A DNA stretch of 48,256 bases. Source: Bacteroidales bacterium (lineage in GTDB: Bacteria > Bacteroidota > Bacteroidia > Bacteroidales > UBA932). The position numbers and the translations under genes are program-made. Positions within the stretch are counted from its first letter, which is position 1. Each line of letters opens with the position of its first letter. The stretch is taken from the NCBI GenBank assembly GCA_017458265.1, contig JAFTFV010000020.1, forward strand, positions 1 to 48,256, written 5' to 3'. The notes beneath the pieces are model-generated. The model did not search any database, was not told the origin of the DNA, and saw only the letters and a list, made by a program, of their open reading frames with translations. Shown piece by piece: positions 8,357-17,487 of this stretch.

Positions 8357-9327
8357 AAACGTTCAATGTCGGTATTGTCGGCGCAGGCCATATAGCGGAG
8401 AAGATGGCTGCAACTCTTGCCAGGATGGAGGATGCCTCCTGCCTTGCAATCGCATCGCGCACCCTTTCAAAGGCCCGGGCTTTTGCCTCCAGGTTTGACA
8501 TTCCCCGCTCATACGGCTCTTACGATGAACTGATTGCCGATCCGGATATCGACCTTGTGTATGTGGCAACGCCCCATACACATCATTTCGACGTCACCCG
8601 CAGGGCGATACTCGCCGGGAAGCCGTGTCTGGTGGAAAAATCCTTCATGGCCGATGCGTCTGAAGCCGCAGCCATCATTGCCTTGGCGCGGGAGAAAGGC
8701 GTTTTTGTGGCTGAGGCAATCTGGCCTCGTTACATGCCCGTACGTAAAATAGCCCGCGAGGTCCTTGCCTCCGGTGAAATCGGAAAACCGGTAACGGCTT
8801 TTGCGTCCCTCGCTTATAATGTGTCTTCGAAGGAAAGAGTCCTGTCCCCTGAGCTCGGCGGCGGTGCCCTTCTGGACCTTGGCGTGTACCTTCTGAACTT
8901 CGTACGCATGTACTTTGACGAACCCATCGAACAGATAAGCTCGGCCTGCATACTTGCCGAAACAGGTGTGGATGCATCCGAAAGCATTACTCTTACGCTT
9001 TCCGGTGGAATTCTTGCCACGCTTCAAGCATCCGGATGGAGCCAGGGAGACAACCAGGGCGTTATTGCGGGTACAACCGGATATCTGGTGTTCGACGACC
9101 TTATCAATCCCACGCGGCTCAAGGTGTGCCGAAAGCGCCATGTCGTTGAACGTGAAATAGAACTTCCCGATCAGATTACCGGCTTTGAGTACCAGGTTCG
9201 TGCATGCCGCGACGCCATCGAGGCCGGCCTGGTGGAGCCGCCCCAGATGTCCCATGCCGAAATCCTCTACATCATGCACCTCATGGACCGCCTCCGCTCC
9301 GAATGGGGCGTCAATGGCTTTGAATAG
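8353..9327 (+). CDS. Gfo/Idh/MocA family NAD(P)-dependent oxidoreductase
   Basis: A 324-residue dehydrogenase. The N-terminal Rossmann fold has the dinucleotide motif GIVGAGHIAE (residues 7-16), VATPHTHH near 71-78 and the catalytic Lys in VEKSF (94-98), where EKP is more usual. The C-terminal half has the family's GGGALLDLGVYLLNF motif. Substrates in this family are sugars or inositols; no specific one is indicated. It is the last gene of the metallo-hydrolase/birA operon, with its ATG overlapping the birA TGA. Confidence 0.85.
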   Translation: MKTFNVGIVGAGHIAEKMAATLARMEDASCLAIASRTLSKARAFASRFDIPRSYGSYDELIADPDIDLVYVATPHTHHFDVTRRAILAGKPCLVEKSFMADASEAAAIIALAREKGVFVAEAIWPRYMPVRKIAREVLASGEIGKPVTAFASLAYNVSSKERVLSPELGGGALLDLGVYLLNFVRMYFDEPIEQISSACILAETGVDASESITLTLSGGILATLQASGWSQGDNQGVIAGTTGYLVFDDLINPTRLKVCRKRHVVEREIELPDQITGFEYQVRACRDAIEAGLVEPPQMSHAEILYIMHLMDRLRSEWGVNGFE

Positions 9328-9370
9328 TAGCGCAATCCTTCCAGCCGCCGGCCCCATCCATAGCCACCTG

Positions 9371-10315
9371 TTACATAGACGGCATAAGGAAAAACAGGGC
9401 TACGCCCAGCATGCTCACGGCAACGCCCACAAGTTCCCTGAGCCGTATACGCTGTTTAAACACAAATGCATAAGGGAAAAGTATAAGGACCGGTGTCAAG
9501 GCCATCAATGTGGAAGCGATTCCGGCATTGGTGTACTGCACGGCCATAAGCGACAGTGATACGCCAATCACAGGGCCGAAGATAGTCATCAGCAGAACAT
9601 ACCCCATGGCGCCGCGGTCCCTGACGGCATTCCCAAGGCGCGGAAGGTCCTTTTGAATGGCCATCAGAAGAAGAAAACCGGCCGTCCCCACAATCGCCCT
9701 TATCATAGTGGAAGCAAAAGGAAGCATTTGCGCCATGTGTGCCGGGGCATCGGCAGGAATGGCTTCGGTGTAATGCTCAATGCCGATTTTACTTAGCACC
9801 AGCCCCACACCCTGCCCAAGACCAGCGCCGATGCCGAGCAGTATGCCTTTCAGCGGCAGGGAAAGCTTAAGGCTGTGTTTTTCTCCCCTGCTCAGCACGG
9901 AGATGGCAATGCCGCACAGGGTTACGCTCATTGCAAAAATGGACTTCCAGGACAGGGATTCACCAAGAAGAGCCCATCCTGCTATGGCGGCGAAAGGAGG
10001 CGCAAGTGTCATGAGAAGCTGGCCGAAACGGGCTCCTATCGACAAATAGCAGTTAAACAGGCACCAGTCCCCGAACACATATCCCACCAGTGCCGACAGT
10101 GAAAGCCACTTCCAGGTAACGGCATCGGCATATACCGGATACGGATGGCCGATTGTAAGCCACAACAGTGCGGCAAGGAATATGACGGCGAGGGACAGGC
10201 GCAGGACATTGGCCGTCATGGAGCCGAGCCTGTGGCTGGCCTTGTCGGCAAACAGTGCCGTTACGGTCCAGGAGGCGGCAACGATGAGGGAGATTATTTC
10301 GCCGATGTAGGCCAT
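9371..10315 (-). CDS. EamA/DMT-family transporter
   Basis: A 314-residue inner-membrane protein with about ten hydrophobic segments in two homologous halves (the first begins IGEIISLIVAASWTVTALFADKAS, shown in part; the second begins near residue 150 with LPLKGILLGIGAGLGQG). This is the drug/metabolite transporter architecture. The substrate is unknown. Its start codon lies 3 nt after the shikimate kinase stop, so the two genes are cotranscribed; an aromatic metabolite would be a guess only. The 43-nt gap to the convergent oxidoreductase gene holds no clear terminator. Confidence 0.82.
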   Translation of the reverse strand: MAYIGEIISLIVAASWTVTALFADKASHRLGSMTANVLRLSLAVIFLAALLWLTIGHPYPVYADAVTWKWLSLSALVGYVFGDWCLFNCYLSIGARFGQLLMTLAPPFAAIAGWALLGESLSWKSIFAMSVTLCGIAISVLSRGEKHSLKLSLPLKGILLGIGAGLGQGVGLVLSKIGIEHYTEAIPADAPAHMAQMLPFASTMIRAIVGTAGFLLLMAIQKDLPRLGNAVRDRGAMGYVLLMTIFGPVIGVSLSLMAVQYTNAGIASTLMALTPVLILFPYAFVFKQRIRLRELVGVAVSMLGVALFFLMPSM

Positions 10316-10318
10316 GGG

Positions 10319-10810
10319 TTAAAGGCAGTCAATGATGATCTCGTCCGCTATTTCTTCGGGTGAGAGGCCGGTGGTGTCGATTGTCACATGCGCCGCTGCC
10401 GCATAAAGAGGCTCGCGTGAAACGAGGCGTGTTCGGAAGTCCTTGTCGGCAAGCGGTCTTCCGGAACCGGCGACGCGGGATTCAAGTTCATCGACAGGGG
10501 CTTGGAGCCATATACATAACGTTTTGTCCTGAAGGAGTTTGACTGCTTCCGGGATGGTGACTATCCCTCCGCCTAGTGCAATTACAGCGGTGCCGGACTG
10601 ATACTTGGCGAGCGTTGCTTTCAAGGTTTTTAATTCGATTTGGCGGAAGGCTTGCTCACCATCTTTTGCAAATATATCGGCTACGGTGCACCCGGCCGTC
10701 TTTTCGATGGCTTCGTCAAGGTCGATGAACGGGCAGCCAAGCGCATCGGCAACTATGCGTCCGACGGTGCTTTTGCCGCAGCCCATGTATCCTGTAAGTG
10801 CAAGTATCAT
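10319..10810 (-). CDS. aroK: Shikimate kinase
   Basis: Fifth step of the shikimate pathway: phosphorylates shikimate with ATP. Walker A GYMGCGKST (residues 7-15), the metal/shikimate motif DLD (30-32), Arg56, and GGG (80-82) are all present; the LID RPLADKDFRTR follows near 118. Length 163 aa is normal. The ATG at 10810 was chosen over one at 10822 because the Walker A motif then sits at the usual distance and the -7 box at 10820-10827 would overlap the longer form. Confidence 0.93.
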   Translation of the reverse strand: MILALTGYMGCGKSTVGRIVADALGCPFIDLDEAIEKTAGCTVADIFAKDGEQAFRQIELKTLKATLAKYQSGTAVIALGGGIVTIPEAVKLLQDKTLCIWLQAPVDELESRVAGSGRPLADKDFRTRLVSREPLYAAAAHVTIDTTGLSPEEIADEIIIDCL

Positions 10811-10819
10811 AATCGGCAG

Positions 10820-10848
10820 CAAATATACACAGTTTCACCAATATCAGA
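10820..10848 (-). promoter_or_regulatory. aroK promoter with very short leader
   Basis: Minus-strand TATATTTG at 10820-10827 lies 9 nt before the aroK ATG; TCTG at 10845-10848 is 17 nt upstream. The predicted leader is only a few bases. Confidence 0.55.
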
Positions 10849-10860
10849 GCCACCGGATGC

Positions 10861-10945
10861 ACAAAAACGTGCGAAAATGCGTAACAGGTGGCTGGGCATG
10901 GCCAGCAGTTACGCAAAAACGGGGCAAAATGCGTAGTTGGTGGCT
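10861..10945. repeat. REP-like direct repeats with long hairpin
   Basis: Two 33-bp direct repeats (10861-10893 and 10913-10945, 26 of 33 identical) start 52 nt apart. The region between them closes a hairpin: TGCGTAAC (10878-10885) pairs with GTTACGCA (10908-10915), with an inner GCTGG/CCAGC stem (10891-10895, 10902-10906). It lies between recJ and aroK, downstream of recJ and upstream of aroK on the minus strand; it may be a terminator for recJ or a REP element. Confidence 0.7.
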
Positions 10946-10958
10946 TATTTGAATAAAG

Positions 10959-12698
10959 CTATATCAGATCATCGCGTTCGCGGATGTCCTTGAGACGGAG
11001 CTGGACGGTTGAGGAACCGCGGTAGAAGTTTTCCACGATGGAATAGCAGATGTCTATGGGGTTTCCGGCCTTTATGTGGTCATAGTACTGGGACATGTTG
11101 AAGCCGATGGCGGCTATCTGCCTGTAGGGGAGGCTCTCCTGCATGAGGTCGAGCTTGAGGTGTACGCCACCTGCGCCCACTTTGCGGCCGTTGCCGGCAT
11201 CGTAGACATCCTCGGTCATGAAAACCGGGTTGTTGTTGCCAGGGCCGAAGGGCTGGAACTGCTTGAGGATGCGGGTGAACTTGGGAGTAATCTGCGAGAA
11301 ATTCAGCTTTGCATCCATCTCTACTACCGGAGTGAGCTCTTCGCGGGTGATGTTCACCTTTACGTACTTGTTCATTCTGCGGCAGAACTCCTCAAGGTTC
11401 TCCTCCTTCATGGTGAGACCGGCAGCGTAAACATGGCCGCCGAAGTTCTCCAGCAGGTCTGCACAGCTTTCGATTGACGCATACAGGTCAAAACCGTGTA
11501 CGCTTCGGGCGCTTCCGGTAATGAAGCCGTTGCTCTTTGTAAGGACCACCGTGGGCTTGTAGCAGGCTTCCACAAGGCGGGAAGCGACAATCCCCACAAC
11601 GCCCTTGTTCCATGTGGGGTTATATACTATGGTAACGTTCTCGGACTCCAGGGCGGTGCCGTTTGCCACCATATCCAGCGCCTGCTGGGTGATTTCCCTG
11701 TCGATTGACTTGCGCTCGTTGTTTGAGTCGTTGATTTCTTCACCTATCCGGTTTGCGGTCCTGTCATCAGTTGCAGTGAGCAGTTCAACGGCAAGGCGGC
11801 CGCTCTCCATACGCCCTGCGGCATTGATTCGCGGACCTATCTTGAAGACGATGTCGTCAATGGTCACGTGCCCGGGTTCCAGTTTGGAGAGGTTGATCAT
11901 TGCAAGAAGGCCATGACGCGGATGCTCGTTCAGGCGCTTGAGCCCATAATGTGCGAGGATGCGGTTTTCTCCGGTCATCGACACGAGGTCTGACGCTATG
12001 GATACCACCTGCAAATCCAGCAGCGGTTCAAGCAAGGCCGGGTCAAGGCCGTACTTCTGAACATATCCCTGTACCAGCTTGAATCCCACTCCGCAGCCAC
12101 ACAAATCATCAAATGGATAATTGCAGTCTTCGCGCTTGGGGTCAAGGACCGCAACGGCTGCAGGAAGTTCGTTTTCCGGGAGGTGGTGGTCGCAGATTAT
12201 GACGTCGATATCCTTGCCGCGTGCATATTCCACCTTGTCGATAGCCTTGATCCCACAGTCCAGCGTGATGACCAGGTTCACTCCGTTGTCCGAAGCCCAG
12301 TCAAGGGCTTTGTATGACAGTCCGTAACCTTCATCGTAGCGGTCCGGTATATAGAAATCCACCTTGGAAGTGAACTCTTTCAGGAATGAGTAAACCTGCG
12401 CAACCGCGGTAGTCCCGTCAACGTCATAGTCTCCGTAAACAAGGATGTGTTCCCCGCCGCGTATGGCTTTGTTCACTCTCTCTACGGCCTTGTCCATGTC
12501 TTTCATGAGGAACGGGTCGTGAAGGTCTTCAAGGCGGGGACGGAAGAAGGTACGGGCCTCTTCAAAGGTTTCGACACCCCTCTGGACAAGGAGCTCCGCC
12601 AGAACCGAGTCTATACCCAGTTCTGTCGCAAGCCTTGCAGATTTCTCGGGATCTGCAGCGGGCTTGAGGACCCATTGTCTTTCGGCTGTCGTACCCAT
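10959..12698 (-). CDS. recJ: Single-stranded-DNA-specific exonuclease RecJ
   Basis: 5'-3' ssDNA exonuclease of recombinational and mismatch repair. The DHH domain carries DYDVDGTT (residues 90-97) and CDHH (169-172); the DHHA1 domain has the GGHVYAAGLT motif near 415, and a C-terminal OB-like domain follows. Length of 579 is normal for Bacteroidetes. It lies downstream of parC on the same strand, but a TATATTTG box in the 26-nt gap gives it its own promoter. Confidence 0.95.
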   Translation of the reverse strand: MGTTAERQWVLKPAADPEKSARLATELGIDSVLAELLVQRGVETFEEARTFFRPRLEDLHDPFLMKDMDKAVERVNKAIRGGEHILVYGDYDVDGTTAVAQVYSFLKEFTSKVDFYIPDRYDEGYGLSYKALDWASDNGVNLVITLDCGIKAIDKVEYARGKDIDVIICDHHLPENELPAAVAVLDPKREDCNYPFDDLCGCGVGFKLVQGYVQKYGLDPALLEPLLDLQVVSIASDLVSMTGENRILAHYGLKRLNEHPRHGLLAMINLSKLEPGHVTIDDIVFKIGPRINAAGRMESGRLAVELLTATDDRTANRIGEEINDSNNERKSIDREITQQALDMVANGTALESENVTIVYNPTWNKGVVGIVASRLVEACYKPTVVLTKSNGFITGSARSVHGFDLYASIESCADLLENFGGHVYAAGLTMKEENLEEFCRRMNKYVKVNITREELTPVVEMDAKLNFSQITPKFTRILKQFQPFGPGNNNPVFMTEDVYDAGNGRKVGAGGVHLKLDLMQESLPYRQIAAIGFNMSQYYDHIKAGNPIDICYSIVENFYRGSSTVQLRLKDIRERDDLI

Positions 12699-12705
12699 AT
12701 CCTTA

Positions 12706-12713
12706 CAAATATA
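12706..12713 (-). promoter_or_regulatory. recJ -7 box, predicted leaderless
   Basis: Minus-strand TATATTTG ends 7 nt before the recJ ATG at 12698, in the gap after the parC stop. A possible CTG -33 (12731-12733) overlaps the parC stop region, spacing 17. Confidence 0.5.
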
Positions 12714-12724
12714 GCAATTTTTTA

Positions 12725-15439
12725 TCAGAACAGCGTGGGCTCCCAGTCAGTAAGGTCTACGGGACCTCCGTTTTCATCGGGGGCCGGCATATCCGGATAC
12801 TCGTCAACGGAGGGGAGATCTGTGAAATCCTCGTCAATCACCACGTCCATCGGCTCTTCATTTACGGGAGCCTCTGTTTCTTCCACCGGGAGAGGATCTG
12901 TGAACTCTACGCTCTTCAGATCCATAGGCGAGCACTTCTTGCCCTTGGCCGTGATGCCCTTCTTGGCGATGAACTGTTCTGCGTCAATTACTTCCGGCTC
13001 CTTGTGCTCGAACTTCTTTCCGAAGGTCAGGACCACCTGAGGGCGTACATCGGCCGATATGTCAACCAGCTTGGAGCCACGTGCGTCGGAAATGAAGAGG
13101 AGGGGAGTGTTGTTGCTTTCCGTGAAGCTGAATCTCTTGATGTAGTATGCCTTTGCGGCGTTGTCCCAGTAGAGGGCTGTGTAGACCCTTGCGGGGTCAA
13201 GTTTCTCTATGCGGATGACGTCGCCCTGATACTTGTTCACCAGGTCGTAGGAGGTGGTGTAGTATGTACCATCGGCAAATATGGCAAGGACCTTGTCCTC
13301 TCCGGCAAATTTGCCCAGATGCTGGCCGCGGCCTTCCTCGTTGAGGCGCTGGATGTCCGGATCATACCAGATGTCCTTGCCCTCCAGGGTTGTGATTCCC
13401 TTGGACTTGAGGGAGATTCTTGCAATGGCGTTTTTGGTCACGAGATTACCCCTTGAACTCCTTCCCTTGATGGCGAGGTTGGAGAAATCCCACTCCAGCT
13501 GGCTCTTCTTGAGGCCCTTCTTGGGACGCAGGCCGATACGGACGGTCTCTGCCTCTCCGTTATGGTTGACGGTGAACCAGAGGATCTTGGAGCCGTCGGC
13601 ACCGGTGGTGATGTCGTACTCCTTGTCGCGTGTGACAGAGGTTATTGCAAAGCGCTTGGCATAATGGTTGGGACCCTTGCCGTCGCGGTAGATAACGTTG
13701 TAGATGGTGCGCTCGTCGCCGCGGTTGAATACGCCGGCATAGAGGAGGTCTGTCCCGAAGAAAGCCTTGTCCGATACCTTCGTAACGCGGAATTTACCAT
13801 CCTTGCCGATTACGATGATTTCGCTCAGGTCTGAGCACTCGGAGATGAATTCGCCGCCGTCGTCCCTCTTGAGGCCGATACCGACAAAGCCCTGCTCCAG
13901 GTTCGCATAGAGCTTTGCGTTGTTGGATACGACCTTGGTCACAGAGATGTTCTCCATCGAGGAGATTTCCGTGAGCCTGGGCCACTGGTCGCCATATTTC
14001 TTCTTCAGGCTGCGGAACCAGTCTATGGTATAGCGGGTGATGTTGTCCAGGTTGTCCTTCACCTGACGGATCTCGTCCTCGATGGCGTAAATCTTTTCGT
14101 CCAGTGCCTTTGTGTCGAACTTGGAAATCTTCCTGACAGGCTTTTCCACCAGGCGCAGAATGTCATCCATGGTGATGGGCCTGTGGAGGAGGTCTTGATA
14201 CTGCATCATCTGGGAGAGGACGTCGTCAAGCTGCTCTTCCCATGTGAGCTGATTCTGCTCCAGAACCTTGTAGATGCGGTTTTCAAAGAAAATGCGCTCC
14301 AGGGAGGAGTAGTGCCAGTCTGTTTCCAGCTGTCCCAGCTTGTATTCCAGCTGAGCCTTGAGGATGTCGCGGGTATGATAGGTATCGTACTCCAGAATCT
14401 CGTCCACGGTGAGGAACACAGGCTTGTTTTCCCTGATGACGCAAGCGTTGGGGCTTATCTTGGTTTCGCAGTCAGTGAAGGCGTAGAGGGCGTCGATGGT
14501 CTTGTCCGGGGAAACGTCGGCAGGGAGATGGATGATAATCTCCACCTTGTCGGTGGTCATGTCATCTATCTTCTTGATGTTGATTTTCTTCTTGTCCTTG
14601 GCGCGGATGATGCTGTCGATTATGGCCTGGGAGGTCTTTCCGTAGGGGATTTCCGTAATCGTGATAGTGGACTTGTCAACCTTGTTGATTCGGGCCCTTA
14701 CCTTCACGATGCCGCCGCGCTTACCCTTGTTGTATTTGGAGCAGTCGGCAATGCCGCCGGTGGGGAAGTCCGGGAGAATCTCGAAGGGCTCGCCCTTCAG
14801 GATTGCTATGGAGGCGTCTATAAGCTCGTTGAAGTTGTGCGGAAGAATCTTTGAACTGAGGCCGGCGGCGATGCCTTCCGTCCCCTGGGCAAGGAGGAGA
14901 GGGAAGCGGACGGGAAGTTCCGTGGGCTCCTGATTGCGGCCGTCATAGGAAGTCATCCATGTGGTGACATTCTTGTCAAAGACCACCTCCTTGGCAAACT
15001 TGGAGAGGCGCGCCTCAATGTAACGGGGAGCTGCATTAGAGTCTCCGGTGAGGATGTTTCCCCAGTTTCCCTGGCAGTCTATGAGAAGACCTTTCTGGCC
15101 AAGTGTGACAAGTGCGCCAAGGATTGAAGCGTCACCGTGAGGGTGATACTGCATTGCCTGGCCGACTATGTTCGCCACCTTGGTGTAACGGCCGTCGTCC
15201 ATGACTCCCATGGTGTGCAGGACGCGCCTCTGGACGGGCTTGAATCCGTCTACGATATGCGGAACGGCACGGTCCAGGATGGTATAGGACGCATAGTCCA
15301 GATACCACTCCTTGAACATCCCTGAGAGTTTGTATTTCTTGCTGTCAGAACCAAGAAGCTTTTCGAACTTTCCCGATGCAACCGCATCTTCTCCAAGTTC
15401 CTCTTCCTGACCTTCAATGTCTTCCCAATCTTCTGCCAT
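12725..15439 (-). CDS. parC: DNA topoisomerase IV subunit A
   Basis: Decatenating type IIA topoisomerase A subunit, 904 residues. The catalytic Tyr140 lies in AAPRYIEARLS, and the DNA-gate motif QRR is at 70-72. The winged-helix segment reads HPHGDASILGAL (99-110): Ala104 occupies the position of the quinolone-contacting Ser of E. coli ParC/GyrA. A coiled-coil arm and a C-terminal beta-pinwheel-like region follow, with an acidic Pro-rich tail (about 845-904). No GyrA-box (QRRGGKG) is seen, which favours ParC over GyrA. parE is not adjacent. The ATG at 15439 is preferred to a TTG at 15448. It probably belongs to the era transcript, 40 nt away across a palindromic repeat. Confidence 0.88.
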   Translation of the reverse strand: MAEDWEDIEGQEEELGEDAVASGKFEKLLGSDSKKYKLSGMFKEWYLDYASYTILDRAVPHIVDGFKPVQRRVLHTMGVMDDGRYTKVANIVGQAMQYHPHGDASILGALVTLGQKGLLIDCQGNWGNILTGDSNAAPRYIEARLSKFAKEVVFDKNVTTWMTSYDGRNQEPTELPVRFPLLLAQGTEGIAAGLSSKILPHNFNELIDASIAILKGEPFEILPDFPTGGIADCSKYNKGKRGGIVKVRARINKVDKSTITITEIPYGKTSQAIIDSIIRAKDKKKINIKKIDDMTTDKVEIIIHLPADVSPDKTIDALYAFTDCETKISPNACVIRENKPVFLTVDEILEYDTYHTRDILKAQLEYKLGQLETDWHYSSLERIFFENRIYKVLEQNQLTWEEQLDDVLSQMMQYQDLLHRPITMDDILRLVEKPVRKISKFDTKALDEKIYAIEDEIRQVKDNLDNITRYTIDWFRSLKKKYGDQWPRLTEISSMENISVTKVVSNNAKLYANLEQGFVGIGLKRDDGGEFISECSDLSEIIVIGKDGKFRVTKVSDKAFFGTDLLYAGVFNRGDERTIYNVIYRDGKGPNHYAKRFAITSVTRDKEYDITTGADGSKILWFTVNHNGEAETVRIGLRPKKGLKKSQLEWDFSNLAIKGRSSRGNLVTKNAIARISLKSKGITTLEGKDIWYDPDIQRLNEEGRGQHLGKFAGEDKVLAIFADGTYYTTSYDLVNKYQGDVIRIEKLDPARVYTALYWDNAAKAYYIKRFSFTESNNTPLLFISDARGSKLVDISADVRPQVVLTFGKKFEHKEPEVIDAEQFIAKKGITAKGKKCSPMDLKSVEFTDPLPVEETEAPVNEEPMDVVIDEDFTDLPSVDEYPDMPAPDENGGPVDLTDWEPTLF

Positions 15440-15452
15440 ATAATTCAATTTT

Positions 15453-15479
15453 AGATTCTTCGCTTCGCTCAGAATGACA
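15453..15479 (-). repeat. Palindromic repeat, copy 2 (variant)
   Basis: On the minus strand this reads TGTCATTCTGAGCGAAGCGA and ends AGAATCT. It is a variant of the elements at 6235 and 28974 (shared TGTCATT and GAGCG, similar length and ending). It sits exactly between the era stop and the parC start. Confidence 0.65.
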
Positions 15480-16361
15480 TTAGTATTCGTAACCGAAACG
15501 GCGCAGTTCCTTGCGGCTTTCTCGCCAGTCGGGGTCTACTTTCACAAAAGTTGAAAGGAACACTTTCTTCTGGAAGAAGTCTTCCATTTCCAGGCGGGCT
15601 TCCGTGCCCACCTTCTTGAGAGCCGCGCCACCCTTGCCGATGATGATTCCCTTCTGGGAGTCCCTCATCACATAGATGACTGCGCTGATTTCGTATCGGT
15701 CTTCGCCTTCGTGGAAGGCTTCGATTTCCACCTGGCAGGAGTAAGGAATCTCCTCTGAATAGTTGAGGAAAATCTTTTCCCTGATGATTTCTGAAGCGAA
15801 AAAGCGGAGGTTCTTGTCAGTGAACTGGTCCTTGTCGAACCATGCCGGAGCCTCGGGAAGCCTTGAAGAAACCGCCTCCAGAATGCTTTCCAGATTGAAT
15901 TTCTCCTGGGCCGATGCCGGAATGATCTCGGCCTCCGGGAGCTGCTCCTTCCACCACTGCATGAGCTCGACAACCTTCTCCTGCGATGAGATGTCAATCT
16001 TGTTGATCACAAGTACCACAGGGCATTCTACCTTCTGCAGTTTCTGGATGTAAGCCTCGTTCTTGTCACCTTTCTCGACGGTGTCGGTCACATAGAGGAT
16101 GATGTCGGCATCGCCTATGGCGGTGTCCACGAAGTTCATCATGCTTTCCTGAAGGCGGTAGTTGGGCTTGAGGATGCCGGGCGTGTCGGAATAGACAATC
16201 TGGTAGTCCTCTCCGCTCACTATACCCATGATACGGTGGCGGGTAGTCTGGGCCTTTGCCGTCACGATGGACAGCTTTTCTCCCGCGAGGGCATTCATCA
16301 GCGTGGACTTGCCTACGTTAGGATTGCCGATGATATTTACGAAACCTGCGCGGTGTGCCAT
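15480..16361 (-). CDS. era: GTPase Era
   Basis: Ribosome-assembly GTPase that binds the 3' end of 16S rRNA. G1 GNPNVGKS (residues 12-19), G3 DTPG (59-62) and G4 NKID (120-123) are intact, and the C-terminal KH domain carries GIIIGKGG. Length 293 is typical. Its ATG overlaps the stop of the pseudouridine synthase gene by one base (TAATG), so the two are coupled; both act on rRNA. Confidence 0.96.
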   Translation of the reverse strand: MAHRAGFVNIIGNPNVGKSTLMNALAGEKLSIVTAKAQTTRHRIMGIVSGEDYQIVYSDTPGILKPNYRLQESMMNFVDTAIGDADIILYVTDTVEKGDKNEAYIQKLQKVECPVVLVINKIDISSQEKVVELMQWWKEQLPEAEIIPASAQEKFNLESILEAVSSRLPEAPAWFDKDQFTDKNLRFFASEIIREKIFLNYSEEIPYSCQVEIEAFHEGEDRYEISAVIYVMRDSQKGIIIGKGGAALKKVGTEARLEMEDFFQKKVFLSTFVKVDPDWRESRKELRRFGYEY

Positions 16362-17479
16362 TATACGAATGCTCCCATCTTGAGGATGTTCACTTCTCCC
16401 TCTGTAAGGTAACGCCAGTCACCTTTCTTGAGGCCCTTCTTTGTGAGACCTGCAAAGTACACGCGGTCAAGTGCCTTCACGTCGTAACCGAGAGATTCAA
16501 AGATGCGGCGGACGATGCGGTTCTTTCCGGAATGGATCTCGATGCCCAGCTGGCGGTGGTCGTGTGCGTCGATGTATTCGAGTTCATCGGCTGCGATGAG
16601 ACCGTCGCCCAGTTCAATGCCCTTCAGGATGGCCTGCTGGTCCTCTTCCTTGAGGGCATGGTCAAGCACCACCTGGTAAATCTTCTTCTTGTTGAAGGAG
16701 GGATGGGTGAGGCGTTCTGACATCTCACCGTCATTGGTGAACATGAGTACGCCTGTTGTGTTCTTGTCCAGACGGCCCACGGGGAAAACCCTTGTGGGGC
16801 AGCCTTTCAGCAGTTCCATCACGGTCTTTTCTGCGTGAGGGTCTGCTGCAGTAGTTACATATCCCTTGGGCTTGTTCATGAGGATGTACACCTTTGCCTC
16901 ACCTTTTAGACGCTGGCCGTTGAAGCGGACGTCGTCCGTGTAGATGTTGACCTTGGTTCCAAGTTCGGTGACCACCTCTCCGTTAACGGTGACGACACCG
17001 CCCTGGATCATTGTATCTGCCTCCCTGCGTGAGCACACGCCGGAATTGGCGATGAACTTGTTCAGGCGTACAACTTCCTGTACTTCGCTCTTTACATTGT
17101 CATTGTCTGAATACTTTCCGGTAACCTGAGGCTTGCGGCTGAGCATGGCGTTCATGCCTTCCTCTGCGCCGGAGCGTTTCTTCTCTGCGGTGCGTTTCCC
17201 GAATCCGGGTTTGCTGCTGCCGTATGCAGGCTTGCCGTAGCCGCTCTTGCGGGGGGCGCTGCCGTAACTTTTGCGTTCTCCTGAGTTTCCGGTGCGGTCG
17301 CCGTATGACTTGCGGTCGCCGTATGACTTGCGTTCACCGAATGAGGATTTGCGTTCACCGGATGCCGTGCTGCGGCCGGATGAATAGCTGCGGGAAGTGG
17401 AGTAATCCACCTTTTCTGCATGGCTTTCACCAGATTTTCTTACGATACGTTTTCTCGTACCTCTTTTGTTGTCTTCCAT
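16361..17479 (-). CDS. RluB/RsuA-family rRNA pseudouridine synthase with repetitive basic N-tail
   Basis: Isomerises uridine in rRNA. The enzyme part has an S4 RNA-binding domain (about 137-180, RLNKFIANSGVCSRREAD) and a catalytic domain with GRLDKNTTG, catalytic Asp238. RluB is the likeliest member. The first 110 residues are unusual: a Ser/Gly/Arg/Lys/Tyr-rich low-complexity tail with repeats of GERKSYGDRKSYG type, encoded by short direct repeats at about 17255-17400. Such basic tails occur on Bacteroidetes RluB-like proteins and may bind RNA. It follows the tonB-like gene by 21 nt, a gap that holds a small hairpin. Confidence 0.88.
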   Translation of the reverse strand: MEDNKRGTRKRIVRKSGESHAEKVDYSTSRSYSSGRSTASGERKSSFGERKSYGDRKSYGDRTGNSGERKSYGSAPRKSGYGKPAYGSSKPGFGKRTAEKKRSGAEEGMNAMLSRKPQVTGKYSDNDNVKSEVQEVVRLNKFIANSGVCSRREADTMIQGGVVTVNGEVVTELGTKVNIYTDDVRFNGQRLKGEAKVYILMNKPKGYVTTAADPHAEKTVMELLKGCPTRVFPVGRLDKNTTGVLMFTNDGEMSERLTHPSFNKKKIYQVVLDHALKEEDQQAILKGIELGDGLIAADELEYIDAHDHRQLGIEIHSGKNRIVRRIFESLGYDVKALDRVYFAGLTKKGLKKGDWRYLTEGEVNILKMGAFV

Positions 17480-17487
17480 AATAGTTT

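Noticed and set aside
8509-9357. 282-codon minus-strand ORF opposite the Gfo/Idh/MocA gene
   Set aside because: Antisense to a well conserved oxidoreductase; no motif, no promoter.
10861-10945. Two-repeat CRISPR array
   Set aside because: Only two imperfect repeats, one spacer that pairs with the repeat to form a hairpin, and no cas genes.
14183-14854. Long (223-codon) plus-strand ORF opposite parC
   Set aside because: It lies wholly inside the conserved ParC coding sequence in antisense and reads as shadow sequence rich in Val/Leu/Gly.
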